A DNA stretch of 28,794 nt from an uncultured Mycoplasmatota bacterium. GTDB lineage: Bacteria > Bacillota_I > Bacilli_A > RF39 > UBA660. A model generated the notes under the pieces. That model did not search any database. It was not told the DNA's origin and saw only the letters and a program-made list of their open reading frames with translations. The stretch covers positions 1-28,794 of the forward strand of contig URDT01000016.1 of the NCBI GenBank assembly GCA_900546745.1, read 5' to 3'. A program made the position numbers and the translations under genes. Numbering within the stretch: position 1 is the first letter of the stretch; the number at the start of each line of letters is the position of its first letter. Shown here one piece after another: positions 6,657-14,324 of the stretch.

Positions 6657-7364
6657 TCACTCCATATATTCATAATTTATAACACTCATCATGAAAAGAG
6701 GTACTGTTTCTACACGCATTATTCTATTACCAAGTGTAATAGGAATAAATTCTAGTTCTTCTAATCTCTTTTCTTCTTGTTCTTCTAGTCCACCTTCTGG
6801 ACCAATTACTACATTCATTTTAGCACATATATCTACATTTTTCAAAAGCTTTTTGATATTTTCCGTTTTTTCCCTGGTACTACACACAAGCTTGACACCA
6901 TCTAAATTACAAAGTTCCTCTAATTTTTTTATTCCAATAATATTTGGAACTTCAAGTCTATGTGACTGTTCACTAGCCTCTTTCACAATTTTGTTCCAAC
7001 GAATTACTTTCTTATCAAAGTCCTTTACTTTTACAACGCTTCTTTTAGCTTCATATAAAACAAATTCAGATACACCTAATTCTGTAGCCTTTTGAAAAAT
7101 ATAATCCATTTTTTGTTCTTTTAAGGCAGGAATTACTAAACGAACAAATGGAATTTTGCTTTCTTTTATAGACATCTCTTCTTTTATAAAAACTTTCATA
7201 TCAGAAGAAACATTTTGTAAATAACATAAGTAAGCAATGGAATTATAAATTACTACAATTTCATCTAAATCCTTCATTCGCATAACCACTCTGATATGAT
7301 AATAATCACTGTCTTCTAAAATAAAACAATTATTTAATTTTTCTTTTGCGAAATATCGTTGCAT
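6657..7364 (-). CDS. rsmE: 16S rRNA m3U1498 methyltransferase RsmE
   Basis: A SPOUT-class methyltransferase that uses SAM to methylate N3 of U1498 in 16S rRNA. The C-terminal trefoil-knot motifs are plain: VVIGPEGGLEEQE, then ITLGNRIMRVETVPLFMMSVI (family form LGxRILRxETA). The N-terminal part is the PUA-like RNA-binding domain, and KEQKMDYIFQKATELGV opens the catalytic domain. Length 235 is normal. The ATG shares one base with the stop of the HD-domain gene upstream (TAATG) and its own TGA sits beside the start of the next gene, so the operon is translationally coupled. Confidence 0.93.
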   Translation of the reverse strand: MQRYFAKEKLNNCFILEDSDYYHIRVVMRMKDLDEIVVIYNSIAYLCYLQNVSSDMKVFIKEEMSIKESKIPFVRLVIPALKEQKMDYIFQKATELGVSEFVLYEAKRSVVKVKDFDKKVIRWNKIVKEASEQSHRLEVPNIIGIKKLEELCNLDGVKLVCSTREKTENIKKLLKNVDICAKMNVVIGPEGGLEEQEEKRLEELEFIPITLGNRIMRVETVPLFMMSVINYEYME

Positions 7365-7942
7365 TATCCTACAATCTCATTTCCATCAAATTCAATGTTT
7401 AAAAACTTTCGACTCGATAAAAAATCACACATATGAACAAATTTTTGATATTTTGTTTTTGGTTTTTCTAAAACTTCATTTCCTTTATAATCTCTAGTCC
7501 ATTCTCCCATATGTGTCTCGATTACACTACAAATTAATTCTATTTCAGAATCGTCAAGAGTCAATTTAGAACGATTATCTTGAATAAATTTACTCATTAA
7601 TAAAGGATGCTCAAAAACCGTATATTCTGATTTAACAAGTCCTGATTTTAAGCCATCATGAACAAGTAAAGCAGCAATCATCATATCTTTCTCATCTGAA
7701 GTAAAAGTATTAAATAAACTATTATTTCCTAATAATTCATGTGCTATTCTAACAGCTGACTTAGTATGTCTTACAAGTCCACCTTCTCCTAAAGAAAATT
7801 TAGGATGATACTTTCCTGTAGAAGAAGCAGGAACTTCAAAAAAATAATCTGGTAACAAATCAATAATAATTCCTATATTTTCTGCATATTTAGGATTTTT
7901 AATATATCCTATCTCCGTTTGAAACATTTCTTTTTTCATCAT
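7364..7942 (-). CDS. HD-domain phosphohydrolase, uncharacterised
   Basis: An HD-superfamily metal-dependent phosphohydrolase. The metal ligands are seen as His in GEGGLVRHTKSAVRIA, the HD pair in LLVHDGLK, His in FEHPLL, a further His in ETHMGEW and an Asp in VHMCDFLSSRK. That fuller set of His/Asp ligands suggests a two-metal HD site. The family resembles small nucleotide-cleaving HD proteins found next to tRNA/rRNA modification genes, but I cannot name a substrate. The start is the ATG at 7940-7942, five bases from AGGTGA; an earlier GTG at 7951 lies inside that Shine-Dalgarno. The gene begins one base after the hemW stop and overlaps rsmE by one base. Confidence 0.8.
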   Translation of the reverse strand: MMKKEMFQTEIGYIKNPKYAENIGIIIDLLPDYFFEVPASSTGKYHPKFSLGEGGLVRHTKSAVRIAHELLGNNSLFNTFTSDEKDMMIAALLVHDGLKSGLVKSEYTVFEHPLLMSKFIQDNRSKLTLDDSEIELICSVIETHMGEWTRDYKGNEVLEKPKTKYQKFVHMCDFLSSRKFLNIEFDGNEIVG

Positions 7943-7943
7943 T

Positions 7944-9026
7944 TTACTCACCTACAAATTCTACTAAAATGTCATTGGATACATATAACAAATCTTCTGG
8001 TATCCAAATAAAATTGCCATCGCTTTTCACTTGATGTTGATTTCTTAATTTACCAAGATGAAAAGTTTTTTCTATTGTTTGTCCATATTTTTGATAAAAA
8101 TCTTTACAGGACACTCCTTTTAATTTTCTAAGTCCTAAGATCATTTCATAAACCATCTGATCTTGTTTTGTAATTAGTTCTTTTTCTCTTTCAAAAGTTC
8201 CGTTTAAATATTTTGTAATACTTTTTGTATTTGTATATCGAACCCTATTCGTATATCCACTAGCTCCTACCCCAAAACCATAATATTCAAAATTATTCCA
8301 ATAAGTCAAATTATGTTTAGATTCAAATCCTGGCTTACTAAAATTACTAATTTCATAATGTTCATAGCCATGTTCTTTTAAAGTTTTACAAATAGTTTGA
8401 TACATTTGATAATCCAAATCTTGATCAATAGGATTTACTTTTCGATTATATAAAATAGTATGGGGTTCTATCATTAACGAATATGTGGAAATATGCGTAA
8501 TTTCTAATTTCAAAAATTTTTCCAAATCATCTTTTAAATCTTCAATGGTCTGATTTGGTAAAGCATAGATTAAATCTACATTAATATTTTGAAAGCCTAT
8601 CTTTTTGGCATAAGAGATTATTTTAATATCACAAGTCTCACGTCCTAAAAATTTTAAGAACCTATTTTGAAAAGTTTGAACGCCAATACTCAAACGATTG
8701 ATACCATATTTTTTAAATAAATCTAATTTTTCTTCTGTCAAATTTTCTAAATTACACTCAATAGTATATTCTAATGAATTGCTTCTTTTCAAGATTTTTA
8801 AAGTTTCAAATAACTCTTGTAATTCAGAAACAGTTAAAGCAGAAGGAGTTCCTCCACCAATATAAATTGTATCTAAAACTTCATTTTGATAATTGGCAAC
8901 AATCTCTTTTTTTAAAGATTTTAGATATTTACTTATCCAATCTTTTTGATAGTAAGCCTTTGTAAAATCACAATATGTACAAATATGAGTACAAAAAGGA
9001 ATATGAATATAAGCAGAATGAATCAT
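7944..9026 (-). CDS. hemW: HemW-family radical SAM protein
   Basis: Radical-SAM protein with the cluster motif CTHICTYCDF (CxxxCxxC) just after YIHIPF, then TIYIGGGTPSAL and NRLSIGVQTF. These are typical of HemW, once called oxygen-independent coproporphyrinogen oxidase. True HemN has a longer N-terminus and an extra cysteine in CxxxCxxCxC; here the fourth position is DF, so HemW (a heme chaperone in the cases studied) is the better call. Length 360 is normal. The ATG overlaps the previous stop by four bases (ATGA). No heme biosynthesis gene is in the window. Confidence 0.88.
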   Translation of the reverse strand: MIHSAYIHIPFCTHICTYCDFTKAYYQKDWISKYLKSLKKEIVANYQNEVLDTIYIGGGTPSALTVSELQELFETLKILKRSNSLEYTIECNLENLTEEKLDLFKKYGINRLSIGVQTFQNRFLKFLGRETCDIKIISYAKKIGFQNINVDLIYALPNQTIEDLKDDLEKFLKLEITHISTYSLMIEPHTILYNRKVNPIDQDLDYQMYQTICKTLKEHGYEHYEISNFSKPGFESKHNLTYWNNFEYYGFGVGASGYTNRVRYTNTKSITKYLNGTFEREKELITKQDQMVYEMILGLRKLKGVSCKDFYQKYGQTIEKTFHLGKLRNQHQVKSDGNFIWIPEDLLYVSNDILVEFVGE

Positions 9027-9412
9027 TTTTTAAATCCCCGAAAACTACTCTTTCTAATTTCTTCTATGTTAGTCCCTACTCCACAATCTACAAAATAATC
9101 TAATAATTCATTGATTTTTTCTAGGTTAGTCATTTCTTCAGAATCTTTTGAATATTGAAATTCTCCATATTTTAATTCATAACGTGGCAAATATAACTCT
9201 AACCAAGTTAAATATAAAAATTGATAAAAATCATCAATACTATGAATTGATTTAATATTATCACTTTTCCATTCAGAAGTGGCTTTTTTCTTCTTTTCTT
9301 TTTTTACAGATTCATCTCTAGTAAAAACAGGGTTTTCTTTAAAAAAAGTATCATAATCTGATTCTGAACCAAATATCTGAGAAAAAGTATCTTCATCTAT
9401 TGGATATTTCAT
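9023..9412 (-). CDS. Hypothetical protein, acidic, 129 residues
   Basis: Not recognised. A soluble acidic N-terminus (DEDTFSQIFGSESDYD) is followed by a lysine-rich patch (KKEKKKK) and a helical, aromatic-rich C-terminal half (FYQFLYLTWLELYLPRYEL). No signal peptide or membrane segment. The start is the ATG at 9410-9412, behind AAAGGTGG. A longer frame starting at 9469 would have no ribosome-binding site and would run through the ldh terminator hairpin, so it is rejected. The gene heads the unit with hemW (ATGA overlap), the HD gene, rsmE and the membrane protein. No clear separate promoter is seen; transcription may come from readthrough past the ldh terminator. Confidence 0.7.
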   Translation of the reverse strand: MKYPIDEDTFSQIFGSESDYDTFFKENPVFTRDESVKKEKKKKATSEWKSDNIKSIHSIDDFYQFLYLTWLELYLPRYELKYGEFQYSKDSEEMTNLEKINELLDYFVDCGVGTNIEEIRKSSFRGFKK

Positions 9413-9435
9413 ACTACCACCTTTCAACATTATAC

Positions 9436-9464
9436 AAAAAAAAGAGTTATTTTTAAACCCTTTT
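9436..9464 (-). terminator. Terminator of ldh
   Basis: AAAAGGGTT paired with AACTCTTTT (one G-U pair), loop of seven, followed by eight T in all on the minus strand. It starts five bases after the ldh stop. It lies before the real start (9412) of the next gene. Confidence 0.7.
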
Positions 9465-9468
9465 CCCA

Positions 9469-10377
9469 TTATATTTTTAAAGTTTCAATAGCTTCTTTAA
9501 TAATATTCACGCAATTTTGCATTTTTTCTGTTTCTTCTTCATTAAGTTCTACAGCAATTTTACCAGCAGCACCTTTTCGATTAATAATAGTTGGTAATCC
9601 AATATAAACATCATTGTTTTCATCATAACTAGAAACTGTGATAATACTGTTTTCATTGCCTAATATAGCATTTGTAATACGAACTAAACACATTCCTATT
9701 CCATAATAAGTAGCGCCTTTTCGATTAATAATTTCATAAGCAGCATTTTTTACTTGAACTCGAATATTTTCTAAAGTTTCAGAATCTAAAAAACGATGAA
9801 TATTTTGAAGTCCAATATTTGCATTACTCCATGGAACAAATTCACTATCTCCATGTTCGCCAATTACATAAGCATGAATATTTTTAGGATTTATATTTAA
9901 TCGCTCTCCAACTAAATAACGAAGTCTTGAGGTATCTAGACTAGTACCTGAACCAATAATCTGACTTGTTGGTAACCCCGAATATTTCCAAGTTAAATAA
10001 GTCATCACATCTAAAGGATTCGTTGCTACTAAAAAAATACCTCGAAAACCATTTTCCATTACTTGATCAATAATATTTTTAAAAATTTTACTATTTTTAG
10101 TAATTAAATCCATTCTAGTTTCACCTGGATTTTGATTTGCACCAGCTGCAATACAAACAATGGAAGCATCTTTGCAATCTTGATATGTCCCTACTTTAAT
10201 ATTAATTTTAGATGGTGCGAAAGCCAAGCAATGATTTAAATCCATTACTTCTCCCTCTATTCGATCTTGATTCAAATCGATTAAAGCTAGTTCACTTACA
10301 GCAGTTCTTTGATTTAATAGAGCATAGGCGTAACTCATTCCTACATTACCACAACCAATAATTACTACTTTATTCAT
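9469..10377 (-). CDS. ldh: L-lactate dehydrogenase
   Basis: NAD-dependent enzyme reducing pyruvate to L-lactate at the end of homofermentative glycolysis. The Rossmann GCGNVGMSYA is at the N-terminus, with an Asp in LALIDLN that favours NADH. ANQNPGETRMDL carries the Gln typical of pyruvate specificity (malate dehydrogenase has Arg there) and the substrate-closing Arg. IGEHGDSEFVPWS carries the catalytic His. Arg in LDTSRLRY and His in NIHAY correspond to fructose-1,6-bisphosphate-binding positions in allosteric bacterial enzymes, so activation by that sugar is likely (inferred). The start is the ATG at 10375-10377, with AGGAG seven to ten bases upstream, giving 302 residues; seven extra upstream codons would swallow the ribosome-binding site. 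Monocistronic, with its own promoter and terminator. Confidence 0.94.
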   Translation of the reverse strand: MNKVVIIGCGNVGMSYAYALLNQRTAVSELALIDLNQDRIEGEVMDLNHCLAFAPSKINIKVGTYQDCKDASIVCIAAGANQNPGETRMDLITKNSKIFKNIIDQVMENGFRGIFLVATNPLDVMTYLTWKYSGLPTSQIIGSGTSLDTSRLRYLVGERLNINPKNIHAYVIGEHGDSEFVPWSNANIGLQNIHRFLDSETLENIRVQVKNAAYEIINRKGATYYGIGMCLVRITNAILGNENSIITVSSYDENNDVYIGLPTIINRKGAAGKIAVELNEEETEKMQNCVNIIKEAIETLKI

Positions 10378-10399
10378 GTTATCATCTCCTACTTTCAAT

Positions 10400-10408
10400 A
10401 GTATACCA
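10400..10408 (-). promoter_or_regulatory. Extended -10 promoter of ldh
   Basis: TGGTATACT on the minus strand is a good extended -10 element. The -35 region at the expected distance (TGAAAA) is poor. It gives a short leader ending in the AGGAG of ldh. Confidence 0.45.
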
Positions 10409-10417
10409 TAAAATTTA

Positions 10418-10765
10418 TTAATTTTTCATTTCTTTTTCTATCCAAGACATAATTACTTGAACAATGTAGTCTTTTTCTTTTTGATTCAAAGTATGATTTG
10501 GTAAAATATGATGCCATTTACATAAGCACCCTCTACAACAAGTAGCAGTTGCATGTTGAGCTATAAAAACAGGATGACCTTTCATAGGCGTTTGTTTTCC
10601 ATCATGAATAGGATTAGCAGGCGCTAAACGCTTTTCTACAAAGTCATAAGCATGTTCTTGAATTTTGTTAATACCTTTCTCTTTTATATATTTTTTTTCT
10701 TTTTCTCTTAAATGAAATTGACTTCTGAATTTAGATAATTCTAGACGTTCTAATATTGTCATCAT
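10418..10765 (-). CDS. DUF4186 family protein
   Basis: A small soluble protein of a family of unknown function (DUF4186). Family signatures seen in order are SKFRSQFHL, EHAYDFVEKRLAPANP, DGKQTPMKGHPVFIAQHATA, TCCRGCLCKWH and a C-terminal IMSWIEKE. The CCxxCxC cluster, with neighbouring conserved His residues in GHPVF, QHATAT and KWHH, suggests metal binding, which is inference. At 115 residues it is a complete member. The start is one of two adjacent ATGs (10765 or 10762), five or eight bases from AAGGGA. It is divergent from tRNA-Arg, with the promoters back to back. A TGTTAAAAT extended -10 (10787-10792) may serve it. Confidence 0.85.
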   Translation of the reverse strand: MMTILERLELSKFRSQFHLREKEKKYIKEKGINKIQEHAYDFVEKRLAPANPIHDGKQTPMKGHPVFIAQHATATCCRGCLCKWHHILPNHTLNQKEKDYIVQVIMSWIEKEMKN

Positions 10766-10804
10766 AATAATCCCTTCTCACTACATATTTTAACACAAAT
10801 AAGA

Positions 10805-10833
10805 TAGAAAAAAATTATAATTTATGCTATAAT
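10805..10833 (+). promoter_or_regulatory. Promoter of tRNA-Arg
   Basis: TAGAAA (10805-10810), 17-base spacer, TATAAT (10828-10833) with TGC immediately upstream (extended -10). Transcription would start just before the tRNA 5' end. Confidence 0.6.
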
Positions 10834-10841
10834 ACAAGTAT

Positions 10842-10918
10842 GTTTCCATAGCTCAGATGGATAGAGCAATCCCCTCCTAAGGGATAGGTCGCGAGTTCGA
10901 CTCTCGCTGGGAACACCA
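10842..10918 (+). tRNA. tRNA-Arg (anticodon CCT)
   Basis: A 77-base cloverleaf with encoded CCA. Acceptor GTTTCCA pairs with TGGGAAC (one G-T pair). The D arm is GCTC/GAGC. The anticodon stem ATCCC/GGGAT encloses loop CTCCTAA, giving anticodon CCT for AGG codons. The T arm is GCGAG/CTCGC with loop TTCGACT. Discriminator A precedes the CCA. It is the only RNA gene found, with its own promoter and terminator on the plus strand amid minus-strand genes. Confidence 0.97.
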
Positions 10919-10928
10919 TATTGAATTG

Positions 10929-10954
10929 AAGACTTGTCAAAAGTCTTTTTTTTT
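10929..10954 (+). terminator. Terminator of tRNA-Arg
   Basis: AAGACTT/AAGTCTT 7-bp stem, loop GTCAA, then a T run, eleven bases after the CCA end. Confidence 0.85.
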
Positions 10955-10964
10955 ATAAAAAAAT

Positions 10965-10987
10965 AAAAAATGATGACTGAGTCATCA
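10965..10987 (-). terminator. Terminator of the HD-domain gene at 10989
   Basis: TGATGACT/AGTCATCA palindrome (10971-10987), practical loop of about five, followed on the minus strand by TTTTTT and a further T-rich stretch. It starts two bases after the stop codon and faces the tRNA terminator. Confidence 0.7.
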
Positions 10988-10988
10988 C

Positions 10989-11486
10989 TTATCTTATAGT
11001 ATTTAATAGAACAATAAAGAAAAAATTAGTTGCATAAGAAATTTGACCTTTAAATTTTTGACAAAATTCGTATGTCCCAATCACTTTATCTACAGAACTA
11101 ACAATCCAACTTTCCGCATATTTTGGTAAAGAAATATAAAGTGGAAACATATGAGATTCAATAATATTTTTTTCTTTATCTGTTAAATCAAAATATTTGC
11201 AAGCATTTAAAACTGCATATTTAGGATGAGTAAAAGTAGATAAAAATCTTTCTTTTTTTGTCCTATCAGGATCACTTAGAAAAAAATCATGTAAAAGCCC
11301 TGCTCTTGCTACTTCTTGATAATCTAAATGTAATACCTTGGATACTTGATAAGAAAAATAAGAAACTTTCAAGGAATGACAAAACCTCGTTGTTCCATGA
11401 TGTTCTATTTCTTTTAATCGATCAAATTCTTCATTTGAAAGGATATTTTTAACAAGTTCTAAATACTCAACATCCTGTATTTCCAT
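10989..11486 (-). CDS. HD-domain protein, uncharacterised
   Basis: A small HD-superfamily hydrolase. Metal-binding residues are His in TRFCHSLKVSYFSY, the HD pair in RAGLLHDFFLSD, His in STFTHPKYAV and His in IESHMFPL. WIVSSVDKVIGTYEF supplies the late Asp. This pattern is a complete HD site and belongs to a group of short standalone HD proteins in low-GC Gram-positives with no assigned substrate. It is not closely similar to the other HD protein at 7364. The C-terminus is hydrophobic (ATNFFFIVLLNTIR), so it may touch the membrane. ATG with GGAGAG upstream; extended -10 promoter at 11510-11518; terminator at 10965-10987. Monocistronic. Confidence 0.8.
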   Translation of the reverse strand: MEIQDVEYLELVKNILSNEEFDRLKEIEHHGTTRFCHSLKVSYFSYQVSKVLHLDYQEVARAGLLHDFFLSDPDRTKKERFLSTFTHPKYAVLNACKYFDLTDKEKNIIESHMFPLYISLPKYAESWIVSSVDKVIGTYEFCQKFKGQISYATNFFFIVLLNTIR

Positions 11487-11509
11487 AACATCTCTCCTCA
11501 GACTAATAC

Positions 11510-11518
11510 ATTATATCA
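11510..11518 (-). promoter_or_regulatory. Extended -10 promoter of the HD gene
   Basis: TGATATAAT on the minus strand is a near-perfect extended -10 element. No convincing -35 at 17 bases. The leader runs straight into the GGAGAG ribosome-binding site. Confidence 0.5.
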
Positions 11519-11558
11519 CAAAATAGCAATAAGAATTATTATTTTCACACAATTTTAA

Positions 11559-12611
11559 TTATTCTGTGATAGAAGGAGTTTCTGTAATTGGTTCTATTTG
11601 GATAAATGTATTGCCATCATTTACACTAATTAATGTTCCATCTGAATATTTATAAATTGTTTTAGAACCTCTAGAAGCTTTTTCCCAAGTAATTGGTCTA
11701 GCATAACCATTAGTAATAAAATATCCTGTTCCAGAACCTATATTGTTTAAACTTTGTCTACCATAGCTATCAATTGTATAATTTTCTACTTTTTCAATAA
11801 TAATATTTTTAAAATGGTATTGCTCTCCTGTTATGTAATCTTTATGAGCTACTCCATTGGCAAATCTCAAATAATATCCATTCGTTGCATCATAAGTATA
11901 AGAACTCGTCATGTAATAAGAATAAGGAATACTAATATTATTTGCTACAATACTATCTTCACTATCATTAATATTTACTTCATCAATACTATAATTTAAA
12001 ACCAATTCATCTTTTACATTCTTAGATATGTATGTTTTTCGATATCCTTTTTGTTCGATTACTTGATTAATTTTTTCCATACTAGTAACAGCTTTATGCT
12101 CATAATTTACAGGTAAATTGTAATCTCTCCAAAAAGCATCATCATATAATCCATTAATATTATTAACACCTAATGTTTTGATATCACTTTCTGCTTGAGG
12201 GCTCCATCCAAAATGAACATATATAGCGTCATTTTCTAAAGCATAATCCAAAAAATAATGTCTTGAACTTCTAACAGAACCAATACGAGCCGTAGTTTGA
12301 TCTTTGAATACAGCCATCATTCTTGTAATACCACCTTCTACAATAGCTTCATAAACAACATAAGCATCTTGTAACCCTGAATGATATGGTCTTGCTTGAT
12401 TATGATTATTAATCATCACAGCAATTGGTCTACTATCAGAAGATTCATCTACAATCTTTAAAGTTGGTTTGGGTTTTTCTTCTATTATGTCATTAATTTT
12501 ATCTTTAATTTCCTCTTTTTTAGGGCTAAACAATAAAAAATAAATGACAACTCCTATTAATATTAAAAATAATAAAATAAATACTACTGGTTTCTTCTTT
12601 TTCTTTTTCAT
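11559..12611 (-). CDS. DUF3048 (YerB-like) membrane-anchored extracellular protein
   Basis: A very basic start (MKKKKKK) and one hydrophobic helix (about residues 8-27) are followed by an extracellular part. This matches the DUF3048 family, of which B. subtilis YerB is the lipoprotein member: RPIAVMINNHNQARPYHSG, QDAYVVYEAIVEGGITRMMAV, RIGSVRSSRHYFLDYA and, late, GSGTGYFITNGYARPITWEK with a closing ISVNDGNTFIQI. No lipobox cysteine is present, so here the anchor is an uncleaved helix. The biochemical function is unknown; family members are cell-surface proteins. Strong AGGAGG ribosome-binding site and a very good promoter (12631-12659). Confidence 0.88.
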   Translation of the reverse strand: MKKKKKKPVVFILLFLILIGVVIYFLLFSPKKEEIKDKINDIIEEKPKPTLKIVDESSDSRPIAVMINNHNQARPYHSGLQDAYVVYEAIVEGGITRMMAVFKDQTTARIGSVRSSRHYFLDYALENDAIYVHFGWSPQAESDIKTLGVNNINGLYDDAFWRDYNLPVNYEHKAVTSMEKINQVIEQKGYRKTYISKNVKDELVLNYSIDEVNINDSEDSIVANNISIPYSYYMTSSYTYDATNGYYLRFANGVAHKDYITGEQYHFKNIIIEKVENYTIDSYGRQSLNNIGSGTGYFITNGYARPITWEKASRGSKTIYKYSDGTLISVNDGNTFIQIEPITETPSITE

Positions 12612-12630
12612 AAGAACCTCCTATATTTTT

Positions 12631-12659
12631 ATTATAAATGAAAAAAGAAAGATTGTAAA
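12631..12659 (-). promoter_or_regulatory. Promoter of the DUF3048 gene
   Basis: Minus strand: TTTACA (12654-12659), 17-base spacer, TATAAT (12631-12636). Excellent match. A small stem (AGAGATT/AATCTTT) overlapping the -35 may serve as a weak rhomboid-gene terminator. Confidence 0.7.
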
Positions 12660-12668
12660 ATCTCTCTA

Positions 12669-13799
12669 TTACATAAAAGAAATATAAGTTAAAAAAGTTA
12701 GTAGAATAATCGATAAAATACATCCATTAATTCGTTCTGATTTAGTAGATTTATATTTTACACCACAAGCCATAGAAATCAAAATTCCACCTATCAATCC
12801 ACCAATATGGGCAGCATTATCAACGCCAGTAATCATAAAACCTAATAATAAATTAAAGATAATTAATGGAATCACTTGTGAACGTAAAACCGTTCCTAAA
12901 TAAAGACGATAATGATATCCAAAATAAATTAACGATCCAAATAGTCCAAAAATAGCGCCACTTGCTCCTAAGCTAGCTCCATTATTAGGCATAAAAGTAA
13001 TAGACATTAAACTCGAAGTAATTATACTAAAAAGATAGATAATCATATATTTCTTTTTTCCAAAAAAACTTTCAATTTGAGAACCAATTACATATAAGGC
13101 ATACATATTAAATAAAAGATGAAAAATATCATAATGAGTAAAAGCAGCCGTAATAATTCGGTAATATTCACTATTAATATTTTTTAATAAAACTAAATTA
13201 TTTAAAAGTTGAGGATTCCAATGAACTAAGAAAAAGATAATAGCATTAATAACTAATAAAGCATAAGTAATGTATGGGCGTTTTACTTTAAAAACTTCTT
13301 CAGCCTTAATAGATTCTTGCTCATTTTTTTTAGTAATTTCACCAGTAATCTTTAAAAATAAATCTGCTCCTTTTTCTTTAAAAGTTGTTTTCTTTGTAAT
13401 AGTAGGAAACGACTCTGTAATAAAACTATATTTATTAAAATCTTGAATTGTTTGAATTGATGCACAATCAATGTTATCTGTATGTAAATATTGATTAATA
13501 TCCACATTATCTCCTAAATTTACAAATAAACTAAGAGTATTCATATTAAAGGAAAATGTTTTTTTCTTAATTTGTTTCATAATTTGTCTAGTACGAAATA
13601 AATCAAAATTTAATTGATCATTATTATGAATATAATTAGAAACAATACGGACAATTTGATAATCACCATCTAGTTTTTCTAACCATATTTCATCTTTCGC
13701 ACCGTGCAAAACAATTGGACTATACCCCATTTCAGTAATAAAATAATGGAGAAGTTTCATTACCAATTCATCATTTTTATTAATTACTATTTGTTCCAT
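12669..13799 (-). CDS. Rhomboid-family intramembrane serine protease (GluP-like)
   Basis: A polytopic membrane protease cleaving transmembrane substrates. A soluble N-terminal domain of about 170 residues, like that of B. subtilis GluP (YqgP), comes before the six- or seven-helix rhomboid core. Core motifs: FTHYDIFHLLFNMYAL (His227 and Asn231), GSQIESFFG, GASLGASGAIFGLFG with nucleophile Ser280, and AAHIGGLIGG with catalytic His331. The dyad is complete, so it should be active. Length 376 is normal for the GluP subgroup. GGAGG lies just upstream of the ATG, and the promoter at 13818-13846 overlaps the intergenic region shared with the divergent tspO gene. Confidence 0.9.
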   Translation of the reverse strand: MEQIVINKNDELVMKLLHYFITEMGYSPIVLHGAKDEIWLEKLDGDYQIVRIVSNYIHNNDQLNFDLFRTRQIMKQIKKKTFSFNMNTLSLFVNLGDNVDINQYLHTDNIDCASIQTIQDFNKYSFITESFPTITKKTTFKEKGADLFLKITGEITKKNEQESIKAEEVFKVKRPYITYALLVINAIIFFLVHWNPQLLNNLVLLKNINSEYYRIITAAFTHYDIFHLLFNMYALYVIGSQIESFFGKKKYMIIYLFSIITSSLMSITFMPNNGASLGASGAIFGLFGSLIYFGYHYRLYLGTVLRSQVIPLIIFNLLLGFMITGVDNAAHIGGLIGGILISMACGVKYKSTKSERINGCILSIILLTFLTYISFM

Positions 13800-13817
13800 A
13801 CATACCTCCAGTAATAT

Positions 13818-13846
13818 ATTGTAATCCTCTTCATAAGATGTGTAAA
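13818..13846 (-). promoter_or_regulatory. Promoter of the rhomboid gene
   Basis: Minus strand: TTTACA (13841-13846), 17-base spacer, TACAAT (13818-13823). It sits in the 57-base divergent gap with tspO. I could not find an equally good plus-strand promoter, though TATATT at the same place could serve one. Confidence 0.6.
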
Positions 13847-13856
13847 GAGGTGTTTT

Positions 13857-14315
13857 ATGAAAAATATTTTAAAATTTATTATAATCTTAATTCCTTGGTT
13901 TATCAGTGGCTTATTTTTTCAAAACCAAACAAGTTTTTATGAAAGTTTAAATTTACCATTTTTTGCTTTTCCAAACTATCTATACGGAATTATTTGGACA
14001 ATTTTATATTTATTAATTACGATTTCTATTTTTAAAATTCAAAAGGAATATACCATTTCTCAAGCCAAACAATATTACAAAATATTATTGATTAATTACA
14101 TATTTAATCAGCTATATACCTTTATCTTTTTTAGGTTACAAAATCTATTTTTAGCCTTTATTGATTGTATCATTATTTTTATTACAAGTCTATCTTTATA
14201 CGATGAAACAAAAAAATTAGATGACAAAGCTAGTACTTATTTATTACCTTATGTATTTTTTGGTTTGTATGCTGTTATTTTGAGTTTAACAATTTATTTT
14301 ATGAATCTTAGCTAA
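13857..14315 (+). CDS. TspO/MBR family membrane protein
   Basis: Five-helix membrane protein of the tryptophan-rich sensory protein/peripheral benzodiazepine receptor family, which binds porphyrins in the cases studied. Family landmarks: FYESLNLPFFAFPNYLYGIIWTILY (residues about 27-51; family form LxxPxFxPPxWxFxxxWtxLY), FNQLYTFIFFRLQNLFLAFID and a late LPYVFFGLYAVILSLTIYFMN. It has only two tryptophans, fewer than usual, so porphyrin handling may be altered. At 152 residues it is full length. AGAGGTG precedes the ATG. It is the only protein gene on the plus strand; it is divergent from the rhomboid gene and its stop overlaps that of the convergent deacetylase gene. Confidence 0.85.
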   Translation: MKNILKFIIILIPWFISGLFFQNQTSFYESLNLPFFAFPNYLYGIIWTILYLLITISIFKIQKEYTISQAKQYYKILLINYIFNQLYTFIFFRLQNLFLAFIDCIIIFITSLSLYDETKKLDDKASTYLLPYVFFGLYAVILSLTIYFMNLS

Positions 14316-14324
14316 TATAGCTAA
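14308..14324. terminator. Small palindrome across two convergent stop codons
   Basis: TTAGCTA-ATA-TAGCTAA is a perfect 7-3-7 inverted repeat that contains the stop codons of tspO (plus) and of the deacetylase gene (minus). It has no long T run on either side, so termination would be weak; it is the only candidate between the two genes. Confidence 0.3.

Noticed and set aside
6691..7095. Plus-strand open frame of 134 codons opposite rsmE
   Set aside because: It is the Ser/Phe-rich antisense shadow of a well-supported gene.
9429..9434. TATAAT as a promoter for the hypothetical gene at 9023
   Set aside because: Transcription would start inside the ribosome-binding site, and no good -35 is seen; it is more likely a chance match after the ldh terminator.
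9413..9469. N-terminal extension of the 129-residue protein to an ATG at 9469
   Set aside because: No ribosome-binding site there, and the extension would run through a terminator hairpin; AAAGGTGG sits in front of the ATG at 9412.
12526..12723. Minus-strand open frame spanning the DUF3048 start
   Set aside because: It overlaps the promoter and start of the DUF3048 gene in another frame, and its sequence is low-complexity.
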